This document shows, piece by piece, positions 47,402-55,173 of a stretch of 64,000 bases of DNA. This DNA is from an uncultured Oligoflexia bacterium (lineage in GTDB: Bacteria; Bdellovibrionota; Bacteriovoracia; Bacteriovoracales; Bacteriovoracaceae), in contig CAKZJW010000060.1 of the NCBI GenBank assembly GCA_937120495.1, positions 30,265-94,264 on the forward strand. The letters run 5' to 3'. The notes beneath the pieces are model-generated. The model saw nothing but the letters and a program-made list of their open reading frames with translations. It was not told the DNA's origin and did no database searches. The stretch's first letter is position 1, and each line of letters opens with the position of its first letter. A program made the position numbers and the translations under genes.

Positions 47402-48332
47402 TGATCATTTAGAAAATTTTAAACGTCCTGATATTGTTATTAAGAGATGGCAAGAAAATGGAATGTCTCAAGGTTCAAAAGAAATCTATTGGCGGTATAT
47501 GCCAATGATGGAGAGTTACTTTTCAGAACTTAATGCTTCATTTGTTCTTGAGTATCAAGGGCTTACTAGTATGTCGACTTATCCATTTATCACTCTTAGA
47601 GATGGTTATATGGGTATTTTATATTTTTTCTTAAAAAACCCTAAGCCACCAAAACTTTTTTCAACACAAATTCTTGTACCTGCAAAATTTGAAAAACTAA
47701 TACCGAAGACATGGAAAGAAAACGTTCTTGTCTATGAAATGATTTATGATAAAACTGAAGAGGCTAAAAAGGGTCTTTTCTATGGTTTGCCTGCAAAAGA
47801 AAACTTTGTCGTAAATACAGCAAAAGAAAAACTAGGTAATGCATTTTCAAAAAATATGGAAATTCATTCTTTAGTACCTTGTCGAGATCGACTTTTTAAT
47901 CAAAATGAAAATGAACAAATTTATTATCATGATTTTGCAAAAGAGCTTTATAAGAAATATGGTTTTGATGTAACTATACACTCTGAGTTTAAGCCTATGG
48001 AGTGGAGCTCGGCTGGCAGTCAATATAGCCTTTTTAATTTAGATACTGATAACTTTCTTGTATACTCAGATTACGTAACTTTTTTCTTTTGTTCTCGAGG
48101 AGCAACTTATTTGAACAGGCCAAAAGAGTTAATTAAGAAAAAAGATGCCCTAAGTGAAATCAGACTCTCTATGTATCATTCCATGAGAATAAAAGAGGTT
48201 AATGAGTTTTCTAATTACTCAACGAATTTATTAATTAAAGCAAAATTAAACTCAATACCGACACTATTTCATAATTTAACTTTTTATCGATTTGCCTTGG
48301 AGGAGTTTAAGGCTTTTTGTAAAAACGATTAA
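47376..48332 (+). CDS. protein of unknown function coupled to the glycosyltransferase
   Basis: A 318-residue protein that I cannot place in a family. It has no membrane segment or signal peptide. It contains patches such as SAGSQYSLFNLDTDNFLVYSDYV and FFFCSRGATYLNRP, which are hydrophobic and look like a buried sheet. Two starts (47376, 47385) are possible; neither has a ribosome-binding site, so coupling to the upstream gene is likely. Its 3' end overlaps by 26 bases the 3' end of the opposite-strand S26-like gene. Context suggests a role in glycan synthesis. Confidence 0.7.
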   Translation: MVFMLQRINDHLENFKRPDIVIKRWQENGMSQGSKEIYWRYMPMMESYFSELNASFVLEYQGLTSMSTYPFITLRDGYMGILYFFLKNPKPPKLFSTQILVPAKFEKLIPKTWKENVLVYEMIYDKTEEAKKGLFYGLPAKENFVVNTAKEKLGNAFSKNMEIHSLVPCRDRLFNQNENEQIYYHDFAKELYKKYGFDVTIHSEFKPMEWSSAGSQYSLFNLDTDNFLVYSDYVTFFFCSRGATYLNRPKELIKKKDALSEIRLSMYHSMRIKEVNEFSNYSTNLLIKAKLNSIPTLFHNLTFYRFALEEFKAFCKND

Positions 48333-48684
48333 ACAATTGAAAAATTTGTTTTTTAAACCAAGAAATTTTAGGCGATGTTACCTTTGCAAATATAAACTTC
48401 TCTGAAATTATCGGGTCATTGTAAAAGCGATTTAGACCTCTTGTTTCAATGAAATTTCCTTTTTCCGTTTTGTGTTTTGCTATTAAAAAATGACATATTA
48501 ATTTATTGTCACTCCAAAAAATAATAGGGTCGCCAATGACAGAATTTTCAAAATTACAGGGGGAGCATTTAACCTTCTCGCCTGTATAGATGAATGGCTC
48601 CATTGATCCAGAGATTATTTGGATCTCGGTATTTTCTTTTAAGTTTTTCTTTCTAATAAGAAATTGATCCAAGGTTATTTTCAT
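48307..48684 (-). CDS. signal-peptidase-like (S24/S26 superfamily) protein
   Basis: A 125-residue protein whose text follows the S26 fold. IISGSMEPFIYTGEKV carries the nucleophile Ser before Met-Glu-Pro, GDPIIFWSDNKLICHFLI carries a His where the SipW/Sec11 branch has its catalytic His, and IETRGLNRFYNDPI corresponds to the TKGDN segment, with the GD of that segment changed to GL. There is no membrane anchor, unlike true signal peptidases. It starts with an ATGA overlap to the ABC ATPase, so it belongs to that operon. A regulatory or processing role in glycan export is inferred and uncertain. Confidence 0.7.
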   Translation of the reverse strand: MKITLDQFLIRKKNLKENTEIQIISGSMEPFIYTGEKVKCSPCNFENSVIGDPIIFWSDNKLICHFLIAKHKTEKGNFIETRGLNRFYNDPIISEKFIFAKVTSPKISWFKKQIFQLFNRFYKKP

Positions 48685-49454
48685 TTCTTATTTAGTTTCC
48701 TGTAAAAGTCTAAGCCTTCGTCTGTTCCACCCTCAAAAACAATTTGAGTTTTATCTAGGACAATCACCTTATTGCATACTTCTTTTACAAGATCGGCAGA
48801 GTGACTAATAAAGATAACGGCACTTGATTGTTGAATCATCTCTTTAACTCTTTTAGTTATTTTTTCATTAAAGAATTCATCAGCACCATTGAAAACTTCA
48901 TCAAGGATGAGAAGGTCGCAAGGCTTTGCTGATATTATACTTAGAAAGAGTCTGGCTTTCATTCCCTTACTATAATACTTAAATGCAGAGTGTTGGAATT
49001 CTCCTAGCTCACTAAACTCAAGAGCTTCTTCTGCAATTTCTTTACGTTGTTTTTTTGAAAAGTATGGATAAAGTAAGTTTGATAAAATAAAGGCATTTTC
49101 AGTCCCAGATAATTCTGGTTGTACAACAACACTTGTATCAAATATTGCTCTTATTTGCCCATTAACTACTATCCCTTTTTGTTCTCCATGCATACCAGAG
49201 ATCGCGCGACATAACGAAGTCTTTCCACAACCATTGACACCAACTAATGCTAAACGATCACCTTTTTCAAGATTGAAAGATATGTCTTTGAGTAACTCAA
49301 GAGACTGAGGCCTTCTCATTAAAAACTTAAGGGGAGAGGTTAGTGCTTCAATAAATGCGTCTCTCAAACTTCGTCCATGAAATAGTGAAGTTTTATATGT
49401 TATGTCTAAATTTTTAACTTCTAAAACATTATTAGAGGTAGAGGTAGAGTTCAT
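48681..49454 (-). CDS. ABC transporter ATP-binding protein, polysaccharide export type (TagH/Wzt/KpsT-like)
   Basis: The 257-residue ATPase has Walker A GVNGCGKTS, signature YSKGMKARL, Walker B LLILDE and a switch His in FISHS. The SxGMKARL signature is typical of ATPases that export O-antigen, teichoic acid or capsule. It lacks the extra C-terminal carbohydrate-binding domain of long Wzt proteins. The ATG at 49454 is chosen because an upstream TTG (49484) would overlap the permease further; even so, it starts 23 bases inside the permease gene. GGAG lies upstream of the ATG. Confidence 0.9.
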   Translation of the reverse strand: MNSTSTSNNVLEVKNLDITYKTSLFHGRSLRDAFIEALTSPLKFLMRRPQSLELLKDISFNLEKGDRLALVGVNGCGKTSLCRAISGMHGEQKGIVVNGQIRAIFDTSVVVQPELSGTENAFILSNLLYPYFSKKQRKEIAEEALEFSELGEFQHSAFKYYSKGMKARLFLSIISAKPCDLLILDEVFNGADEFFNEKITKRVKEMIQQSSAVIFISHSADLVKEVCNKVIVLDKTQIVFEGGTDEGLDFYRKLNKK

Positions 49455-50196
49455 TTCTTTTTTTTCTCCAAAATATAAAGGCAAGAAAGCAAGATAGTAT
49501 ACATGTTATGAGTGCTTTCGCTAAGGCAATGGATAATAACTGTAGGTCATAATCCCATAGAGCAATTTGTAGAGGTCTGACGATTGAATAGATTGGATTT
49601 ATATGAACGATCCAAACAATACTTTTAGGTACCATCTCTATAGGGTAAAAAATTGGTGTTAAGAAATACATAATACTAACAAGGAAGTTTAGAATATATT
49701 GAGTATCTCTAAAATAAACTTGAAGTATGGAAAAGAAAACACTCATACTGTAGCCTGTTATGACAAGTAAGAGCATAGATATAGGAAGAGATAGGATTCC
49801 AAGAATGTTAAACCCCTCTTGAAAGTATAGGACTACGAAAAGTAGAGAAAATGGTGCTAAAAAATTTATAAAATTATCGATTACTTTTGAGCATAAAATT
49901 GCCATTGGGCTTACTTGAAATGATAAAAGAACTTCTCTGTTTGTAATTAATGTATGCGCAGTCATAGTGATCGTAGAACTAATAAAAATCCACGGTAAAA
50001 GACCACCTAGAAGAAATACATAGTATCTATCCATGTTAATATTAAGGATATGCTTAAAGACTAATGCGTGAACCCCAAACATAATTATTGGATTTAAGAT
50101 TACCCACATGAACCCAGCCCAGGTGTTTCTGTAGCGACCTTTCATTTCGGAACTAGTTAGGGTAGATATAATTGTAAACATTTCTTTATTAAGCAT
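49432..50196 (-). CDS. ABC-2 permease, polysaccharide export (Wzm/KpsM-like)
   Basis: A 254-residue integral membrane protein with about six helices. RYRNTWAGFMWVILNPIIMF near the N-terminus is the ABC-2 signature of polysaccharide exporters, and a later segment has FRDTQYILNFLVSIMYFLTPIFYPIEMVP, a hallmark of this family. First gene of the minus-strand operon permease-ATPase-S26-like. It is divergent from hemW with 29 bases between starts, so their promoters must overlap hemW or lie in the short gap. Confidence 0.92.
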   Translation of the reverse strand: MLNKEMFTIISTLTSSEMKGRYRNTWAGFMWVILNPIIMFGVHALVFKHILNINMDRYYVFLLGGLLPWIFISSTITMTAHTLITNREVLLSFQVSPMAILCSKVIDNFINFLAPFSLLFVVLYFQEGFNILGILSLPISMLLLVITGYSMSVFFSILQVYFRDTQYILNFLVSIMYFLTPIFYPIEMVPKSIVWIVHINPIYSIVRPLQIALWDYDLQLLSIALAKALITCILSCFLAFIFWRKKRNELYLYL

Positions 50197-50225
50197 GTCT
50201 TATTTTAAAGCCGCAGAGGGCAATA

Positions 50226-51344
50226 TTGCAACAAGTATCCAGCTTATATATTCATTTTCCCTTTTGTAGACACCTTTGCAATTATTGTGACTTCTTTAAG
50301 AATAAGCTCACAGAGGGGCAACAGGTAGTTGATTTTGAAAAAAGATTAAAAGTTCAACTTGATGAAAACAAAATTCTATTAAAAGACCAAGAGTGTGAAC
50401 TATCCTCATTGGAGACAATATATATTGGCGGTGGGACACCTTCTTTGTGGTCTGAGAGGGGGGCTGAGTTTTTAGAGAAAAATCTACTTGCTAACCTTAA
50501 GCTTAAAGATGGCCATGAATTTACTATAGAAGTTGATCCTGGGACCTGGACTCCAAGTGAGGTTAAAAAATGGCTAAAGATTGGAGTTAATAGATTTTCT
50601 ATAGGAATCCAAAGTTTTGATTCAAAATTTTTAAAAATACTGGATCGTGAGCACACAATGGAGGAAGCTACTGATCTCCTTAGCTACTTAAAGAGTGAAG
50701 ATTTTAATTATTCAGTCGATCTTATGCTTGGCCTTCCAGACTCAGAGGTAATTAAGAGAAATATTAAATCTGAAATAGATGAATTAATAAAGTATAACCC
50801 AAGCCATTTTAGTGTCTATATTCTAAAGACTAGAAAAAACTATGCACATAGTAGTATCCTTCCTTCAGAGGAGTATATTGCAAAAGAATATATTGATGTT
50901 TGTAACTACCTTGCAAGTAAGGGTTTTGAACAATATGAAGTTTCAAATTTTTCTAAACCAGGATATGAATCGAAACATAATAAAAAGTACTGGCAATATA
51001 ATAGTGTGGCTGCGGTAGGAGATAATGCCTCTGGGCTTCTTGTAAAGCAAGATAGTGCTATTCGATATCAGTGGAAGTCCGTTGGAGCTGGCTGCTCTAA
51101 AGAAGTTTTGACTGAGAGTTCTTTGCTTATTGAGATGATTTATATGAAGCTCAGAGCTGGAGGAATGCTCAATATTGATTTTTTCCAAGGCGATAATAAG
51201 CATGCTTTCGAGGGATTGCTGGATAGGTGGAAATCACTTGGCTATATCAAAAAACTAGTGGATGGAGATATTTGTCTTGCTGCAGAGGGTTACCTTGTGC
51301 TTGACTCATTGATGGATGATATATTTAGAGACCTAAGTCTTTGA
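50226..51344 (+). CDS. hemW: radical SAM protein HemW (coproporphyrinogen oxidase-like)
   Basis: A 372-residue radical SAM protein. YIHFPFCRHLCNYCDF has the iron-sulphur triad C14, C18 and C21; the CDF ending and lack of the extra N-terminal region of HemN point to HemW, which loads haem into proteins, rather than true coproporphyrinogen oxidase. IGGGTPS is the S-adenosylmethionine segment. The TTG start at 50226 is supported by AGAGGG six bases upstream and by the family's usual start. No other haem genes are near. Confidence 0.88.
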   Translation: MQQVSSLYIHFPFCRHLCNYCDFFKNKLTEGQQVVDFEKRLKVQLDENKILLKDQECELSSLETIYIGGGTPSLWSERGAEFLEKNLLANLKLKDGHEFTIEVDPGTWTPSEVKKWLKIGVNRFSIGIQSFDSKFLKILDREHTMEEATDLLSYLKSEDFNYSVDLMLGLPDSEVIKRNIKSEIDELIKYNPSHFSVYILKTRKNYAHSSILPSEEYIAKEYIDVCNYLASKGFEQYEVSNFSKPGYESKHNKKYWQYNSVAAVGDNASGLLVKQDSAIRYQWKSVGAGCSKEVLTESSLLIEMIYMKLRAGGMLNIDFFQGDNKHAFEGLLDRWKSLGYIKKLVDGDICLAAEGYLVLDSLMDDIFRDLSL

Positions 51345-51400
51345 TATTATACAGGTTAAATCATTTCAAATAATTAATCAAAATATATTAAATTCAAAAC

Positions 51401-51429
51401 ATTGACACTTATGAGATCGAACCCAACTT
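51401..51429 (+). promoter_or_regulatory. heat-shock (sigma32)-like promoter of grpE-dnaK
   Basis: ATTGACA (51401-51407; consensus CTTGAAA) and CCCAACTT (51422-51429; consensus CCCCATNT) with a 14-base spacer, 40 bases before the grpE ATG. No CIRCE inverted repeat or hrcA gene was seen, which fits sigma32 control. Confidence 0.5.
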
Positions 51430-51468
51430 AAGAGTGAGTTTAATTTTAAAAATTGGGAATACAAAAAA

Positions 51469-52002
51469 ATGGAAAACGAAAACGTTGAAACAGATGTTAA
51501 AGAAGAAGTTCTAGAGGAGCAGCTTGAACAAGAAGATAATGTTGAGCAGCTAAAAACTGAAGAAGTTAAAGAAGAAGACTTTAAAGAAAAATACTATTAC
51601 TTAGCAGCTGAAATGCAGAATATGCAAAGAAGATTTGATAAGGAAAAAGAAAATCTTCTGAAGTATGGAAGTGAGAGAATTCTTAGAGACATGCTTGATG
51701 TAGTTGATAACTTTGAAAGAACACTTGGTTTTATTCAAGCGGATAAAGATGAAAAAGTTAAAAATATTGCTGTTGGAATCGATATGATCGGTAAACAGTT
51801 TATCACTGCTCTCGAAGGTCATGGACTAAAAAAAGTAAATGCTCTAGGTGAAATATTTGATCCTAATTTTCATGAAGCACTAGCTCAAGAAAAAGCAGAA
51901 GATAAAAAAGAGATGGAGATTATCCAAGAGCATCAAGCTGGATATACATTAAATGATAGGCTACTTAGGCCAGCAAAAGTAGTAGTAGTAAAAAACGACT
52001 AA
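51469..52002 (+). CDS. grpE: GrpE nucleotide-exchange factor
   Basis: GrpE swaps ADP for ATP on DnaK. The 177 residues start with an acidic tail (Glu-rich, about 1-40), then a long coiled-coil helix (YYYLAAEMQNMQRRFDKEKENLL) and the beta domain with GLKKVNALGEIFDPNFHEAL and a C-terminal NDRLLRPAKVVVVK, all family signatures. dnaK follows after 27 bases. Confidence 0.97.
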   Translation: MENENVETDVKEEVLEEQLEQEDNVEQLKTEEVKEEDFKEKYYYLAAEMQNMQRRFDKEKENLLKYGSERILRDMLDVVDNFERTLGFIQADKDEKVKNIAVGIDMIGKQFITALEGHGLKKVNALGEIFDPNFHEALAQEKAEDKKEMEIIQEHQAGYTLNDRLLRPAKVVVVKND

Positions 52003-52029
52003 GTAAAAATAATTAAATAGGAGAATATT

Positions 52030-53946
52030 ATGAGTAGAATTATTGGAATTGATTTAGGTACAACAAACTCTTGTGTTGCTGTTTATGAAAACGGAAAATA
52101 CAAAATTATTCAAAACGCAGAAGGGCATAACACAACTCCTTCAGTAATTGGTTTTGGAAATGGTGATGAGACTCTTGTTGGTCAAGTTGCTAAGAGACAA
52201 GCTGTTACAAACCCTAAAAAAACATTATACGGAATTAAAAGATTAATCGGTAGAAAGGCAACAGATAAAGAAGCAAAAGATTTTGCAGCTGTTGCTCCTT
52301 TTGAAATCTTTGCAAATAAAAATGGAGATGCTTGGGTAAAGGTTGATGGAAAAGAAATGTCAGCTCAAGAAATTTCAGCAAAAGTTTTAGAGAAAATGAA
52401 AAAATCAGCTGAAGATTATCTTGGATCTCCAGTAACAGAAGCAGTTATTACTGTTCCTGCATACTTTAATGATGCTCAAAGACAAGCAACTAAAGATGCC
52501 GGAAGAATTGCTGGACTTGAAGTTAAGCGTATTATCAATGAGCCAACTGCCGCAGCACTTGCTTATGGTATGGACCAGAAAAAAGATATGAATATCGCAG
52601 TATTTGACCTTGGTGGTGGTACTTTTGATATTTCAATTTTAGAAATCACAGATGATGGTGTATTTGAAGTTAAAGCAACTAACGGGGATACATTCCTTGG
52701 TGGTGAAAACTTTGATGAAGAAATTATTAACTGGATGGCAGAAGAATTTAAAAAAGAAAATTCAGTAGATCTTAAACAAGATCAAATGGCACTTCAAAGA
52801 CTTAAAGAAGCAGCTGAAAAAGCTAAACATGAGCTTTCATCTACAACTCAATCAGAAATAAATCTTCCATTTATTACTGCTGATGCAAGTGGACCAAAGC
52901 ATTTAACTTTAACTCTTACTCGTGCAAAATTTGAAGAGTTGATCTCTAAATATATAACTGGATTAACTGCTCCTTGTGAAACTTGTATTAACGATTCAGG
53001 TCTTGATAGAAATGAAATCCATGAGGTAATTTTAGTTGGCGGTTCAACAAGAATTCCAGCTGTTCAAGAAAAAGTTAAGCAAATTTTTGGAAAGGAAGCT
53101 TCTAAAGGTGTAAACCCTGATGAGGTTGTTGCAGCAGGTGCAGCAGTTCAAGGTGGTGTTCTTCAAGGTGACGTAAAAGATGTTCTTTTATTAGATGTAA
53201 CTCCATTGTCTTTAGGTATTGAAACTCTTGGTGGTGTACTTACAAGAATCATTGATAAGAATACAACGATTCCAACTAAGAAATCTCAAGTTTTCTCTAC
53301 AGCACAAGATAACCAACCAGCTGTTTCTATCCACGTTCTTCAAGGAGAGAGAGAGTTTGCAAACGATAATAAAACATTAGGAAGATTTGATTTAACTGGT
53401 ATTGCTCCAGCGCCAAGAGGAGTTCCTCAGGTTGAAGTTGAATTTAATATTGATGCAAATGGTATCATTAATGTTTCGGCTATTGATAAAGCAACAAATA
53501 AGAAAACTGATATCGTTATTACTTCAGGTTCAGGTTTATCAGAAGAAGAAATTGAAAAAATGGTTAAGGATGCAGAAGCAAATAGAGAGTCTGATTCAAA
53601 AAGAAGAGAGTCTGTTGATGCAAAAAATAATTTAGATTCATTAATCTTCTCTACAGAGAAAGCGATGACTGAAGCTGGAGATAAATTACCAGCTGATAAG
53701 AAAACAGAATTAGAGGCTGCTTTAACTGAAGCTAAATCTAAGCTAGAATCTGAAAATCTTGATGAAGTAAAAGCAGCAACTGAAAGACTTCAAAATGTAG
53801 CTCACTCAATGGCTCAAGATATGTATGGTCAACCAGGAGCACCTGGAGCTGAAGGCGCAGAAGCCGGTGCTGCTGGACCAGAAGCTGGAGCAGAAGCGAA
53901 AAAAGAAGATGATGATGTTGTAGATGCAGACTTTAAAGAAGTATAA
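52030..53946 (+). CDS. dnaK: Hsp70 chaperone DnaK
   Basis: DnaK folds proteins with DnaJ and GrpE. The 638 residues carry [42 protein letters not shown] and [11 protein letters not shown] of the ATPase domain, the conserved linker [13 protein letters not shown], the substrate-binding domain, and a Gly/Ala-rich tail ending [12 protein letters not shown], close to the EEVKDDDKK-type ending. AGGAG lies eight bases before the ATG. A terminator separates it from dnaJ. Confidence 0.99.
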   Translation: MSRIIGIDLGTTNSCVAVYENGKYKIIQNAEGHNTTPSVIGFGNGDETLVGQVAKRQAVTNPKKTLYGIKRLIGRKATDKEAKDFAAVAPFEIFANKNGDAWVKVDGKEMSAQEISAKVLEKMKKSAEDYLGSPVTEAVITVPAYFNDAQRQATKDAGRIAGLEVKRIINEPTAAALAYGMDQKKDMNIAVFDLGGGTFDISILEITDDGVFEVKATNGDTFLGGENFDEEIINWMAEEFKKENSVDLKQDQMALQRLKEAAEKAKHELSSTTQSEINLPFITADASGPKHLTLTLTRAKFEELISKYITGLTAPCETCINDSGLDRNEIHEVILVGGSTRIPAVQEKVKQIFGKEASKGVNPDEVVAAGAAVQGGVLQGDVKDVLLLDVTPLSLGIETLGGVLTRIIDKNTTIPTKKSQVFSTAQDNQPAVSIHVLQGEREFANDNKTLGRFDLTGIAPAPRGVPQVEVEFNIDANGIINVSAIDKATNKKTDIVITSGSGLSEEEIEKMVKDAEANRESDSKRRESVDAKNNLDSLIFSTEKAMTEAGDKLPADKKTELEAALTEAKSKLESENLDEVKAATERLQNVAHSMAQDMYGQPGAPGAEGAEAGAAGPEAGAEAKKEDDDVVDADFKEV

Positions 53947-53972
53947 TTTAGAATTAAAATTATAGAAAACTA

Positions 53973-53998
53973 GGGCCCAAATTATTTTGGGCCTTTTT
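53973..53998 (+). terminator. terminator between dnaK and dnaJ
   Basis: GGCCCAAA pairs with TTTGGGCC around TTAT and is followed by TTTTT. It would make dnaJ less abundant than dnaK. Confidence 0.8.
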
Positions 53999-54020
53999 AC
54001 CAAAAAGAATAAAGAGAGTT

Positions 54021-55109
54021 ATGAGCACTAAAAGAGATTATTACGAAATCCTAGGAATATCTAAATCAGCTGGAAAAGATGAAATAAAAAAAGCTTATAG
54101 AAAGCTTGCAATGAAATTTCATCCAGATAAAAACCCAGATAATCCAGAAGCTGAAGCAAAGTTTAAAGAAGCTTCAGAAGCAGCAGAAATTTTATTAGAT
54201 GAAAATAAAAGGTCTCGTTATGATCAATTTGGTCATGCTGGTGTTGATGGTCAAGCTGGTGGCTTTGGCGGTGGATTCGGTCAAGGTGGTGACTTTGGTG
54301 ATCTAGGTGATATTTTCGGTGATCTTTTTGGTGATATGTTCGGCGGTGGTGGCCGAGGCGGTGCAAGAGGTGGACGAGGACGTAGTCGTGGAAGAAGAGG
54401 TGAAGATCTTCAGATGCGATTGGATATAAGCTTTGAAGAAGCAGCCTTTGGTTGTGAAAAAGAAGTGTCTCTTGTTAGATCTGTTGTAAAGGAAGGAACT
54501 ACAGCTCAGACTTGTGATATGTGTGGTGGTCATGGTGAAGTTAGACGCCAACAAGGATTTTTTACAATTGCTCAAACTTGTCCAAAATGTCAGGGAACTG
54601 GTGAAATTGCAGATCGAGTTAAGAAAAAATCGACGTTAAGTGTAAAGGTTCCAGGTGGTATTGATACCGGCCAAAGACTTAAACTCTCAGGTGAGGGAGA
54701 CTTTGGAAGTGGCGGAGGTCCAAATGGAGACTTATATGTTCAGATTAATATTACTGATCACGACTTCTTTGAAAGAGATGCTTTTGATGTTCACTGTGAA
54801 GTTCCAATAACTTTTTCTCAAGCAGCTCTTGGGTCAGAAGTAGAAGTTCCAACACTTACAGGTAAAGTTGCTTTGAATATTCCTGCTGGAACTCAATCTG
54901 GAAAGAGAATGAGGTTAAAAGGTAAAGGAATTGAGAGGCTTGGTGCGTATGGGACTGGAGATCAGATCATAACTGTAGTACTTGAGACTCCAACTAAGTT
55001 ATCTGAGGTTGAGAGAGATCTATTTAAACAATTAGCAGAACTTGATAATACGCAGACAAATCCAATGTCGCGTGGTTTCTTTGAAAAAGTTAAAGATCTG
55101 TTTCAATAA
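54021..55109 (+). CDS. dnaJ: DnaJ (Hsp40) with only one of two zinc centres
   Basis: A 362-residue J-protein. The J domain has HPD at 34-36 and is followed by a Gly/Phe region (about 72-125). Canonical DnaJ has four CxxCxGxG motifs; here only two exist, CDMCGGHG (165-172) and CPKCQGTG (187-194). Their 22-residue spacing equals that between motifs 2 and 3 of E. coli DnaJ, which form zinc centre II. The places where motifs 1 and 4 should lie read LVRSVVK and RVKKKS without cysteines. The C-terminal substrate domains are intact. Zinc centre I is known to help bind substrate, while centre II is required for the handover to DnaK. Confidence 0.93.
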   Translation: MSTKRDYYEILGISKSAGKDEIKKAYRKLAMKFHPDKNPDNPEAEAKFKEASEAAEILLDENKRSRYDQFGHAGVDGQAGGFGGGFGQGGDFGDLGDIFGDLFGDMFGGGGRGGARGGRGRSRGRRGEDLQMRLDISFEEAAFGCEKEVSLVRSVVKEGTTAQTCDMCGGHGEVRRQQGFFTIAQTCPKCQGTGEIADRVKKKSTLSVKVPGGIDTGQRLKLSGEGDFGSGGGPNGDLYVQINITDHDFFERDAFDVHCEVPITFSQAALGSEVEVPTLTGKVALNIPAGTQSGKRMRLKGKGIERLGAYGTGDQIITVVLETPTKLSEVERDLFKQLAELDNTQTNPMSRGFFEKVKDLFQ

Positions 55110-55112
55110 AAT

Positions 55113-55141
55113 GTGACAGTATTGAGCTTGGCGGATAAAAT
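55113..55141 (+). promoter_or_regulatory. sigma70-type promoter of the lipoprotein pair
   Basis: GTGACA (55113-55118) and TAAAAT (55136-55141) with a 17-base spacer; each differs from consensus at one base. It overlaps the end region of dnaJ and lies 33 bases before the next ATG. Confidence 0.6.
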
Positions 55142-55173
55142 ATAGTCTATATATTTTAAGTTAAGGATCCAAA

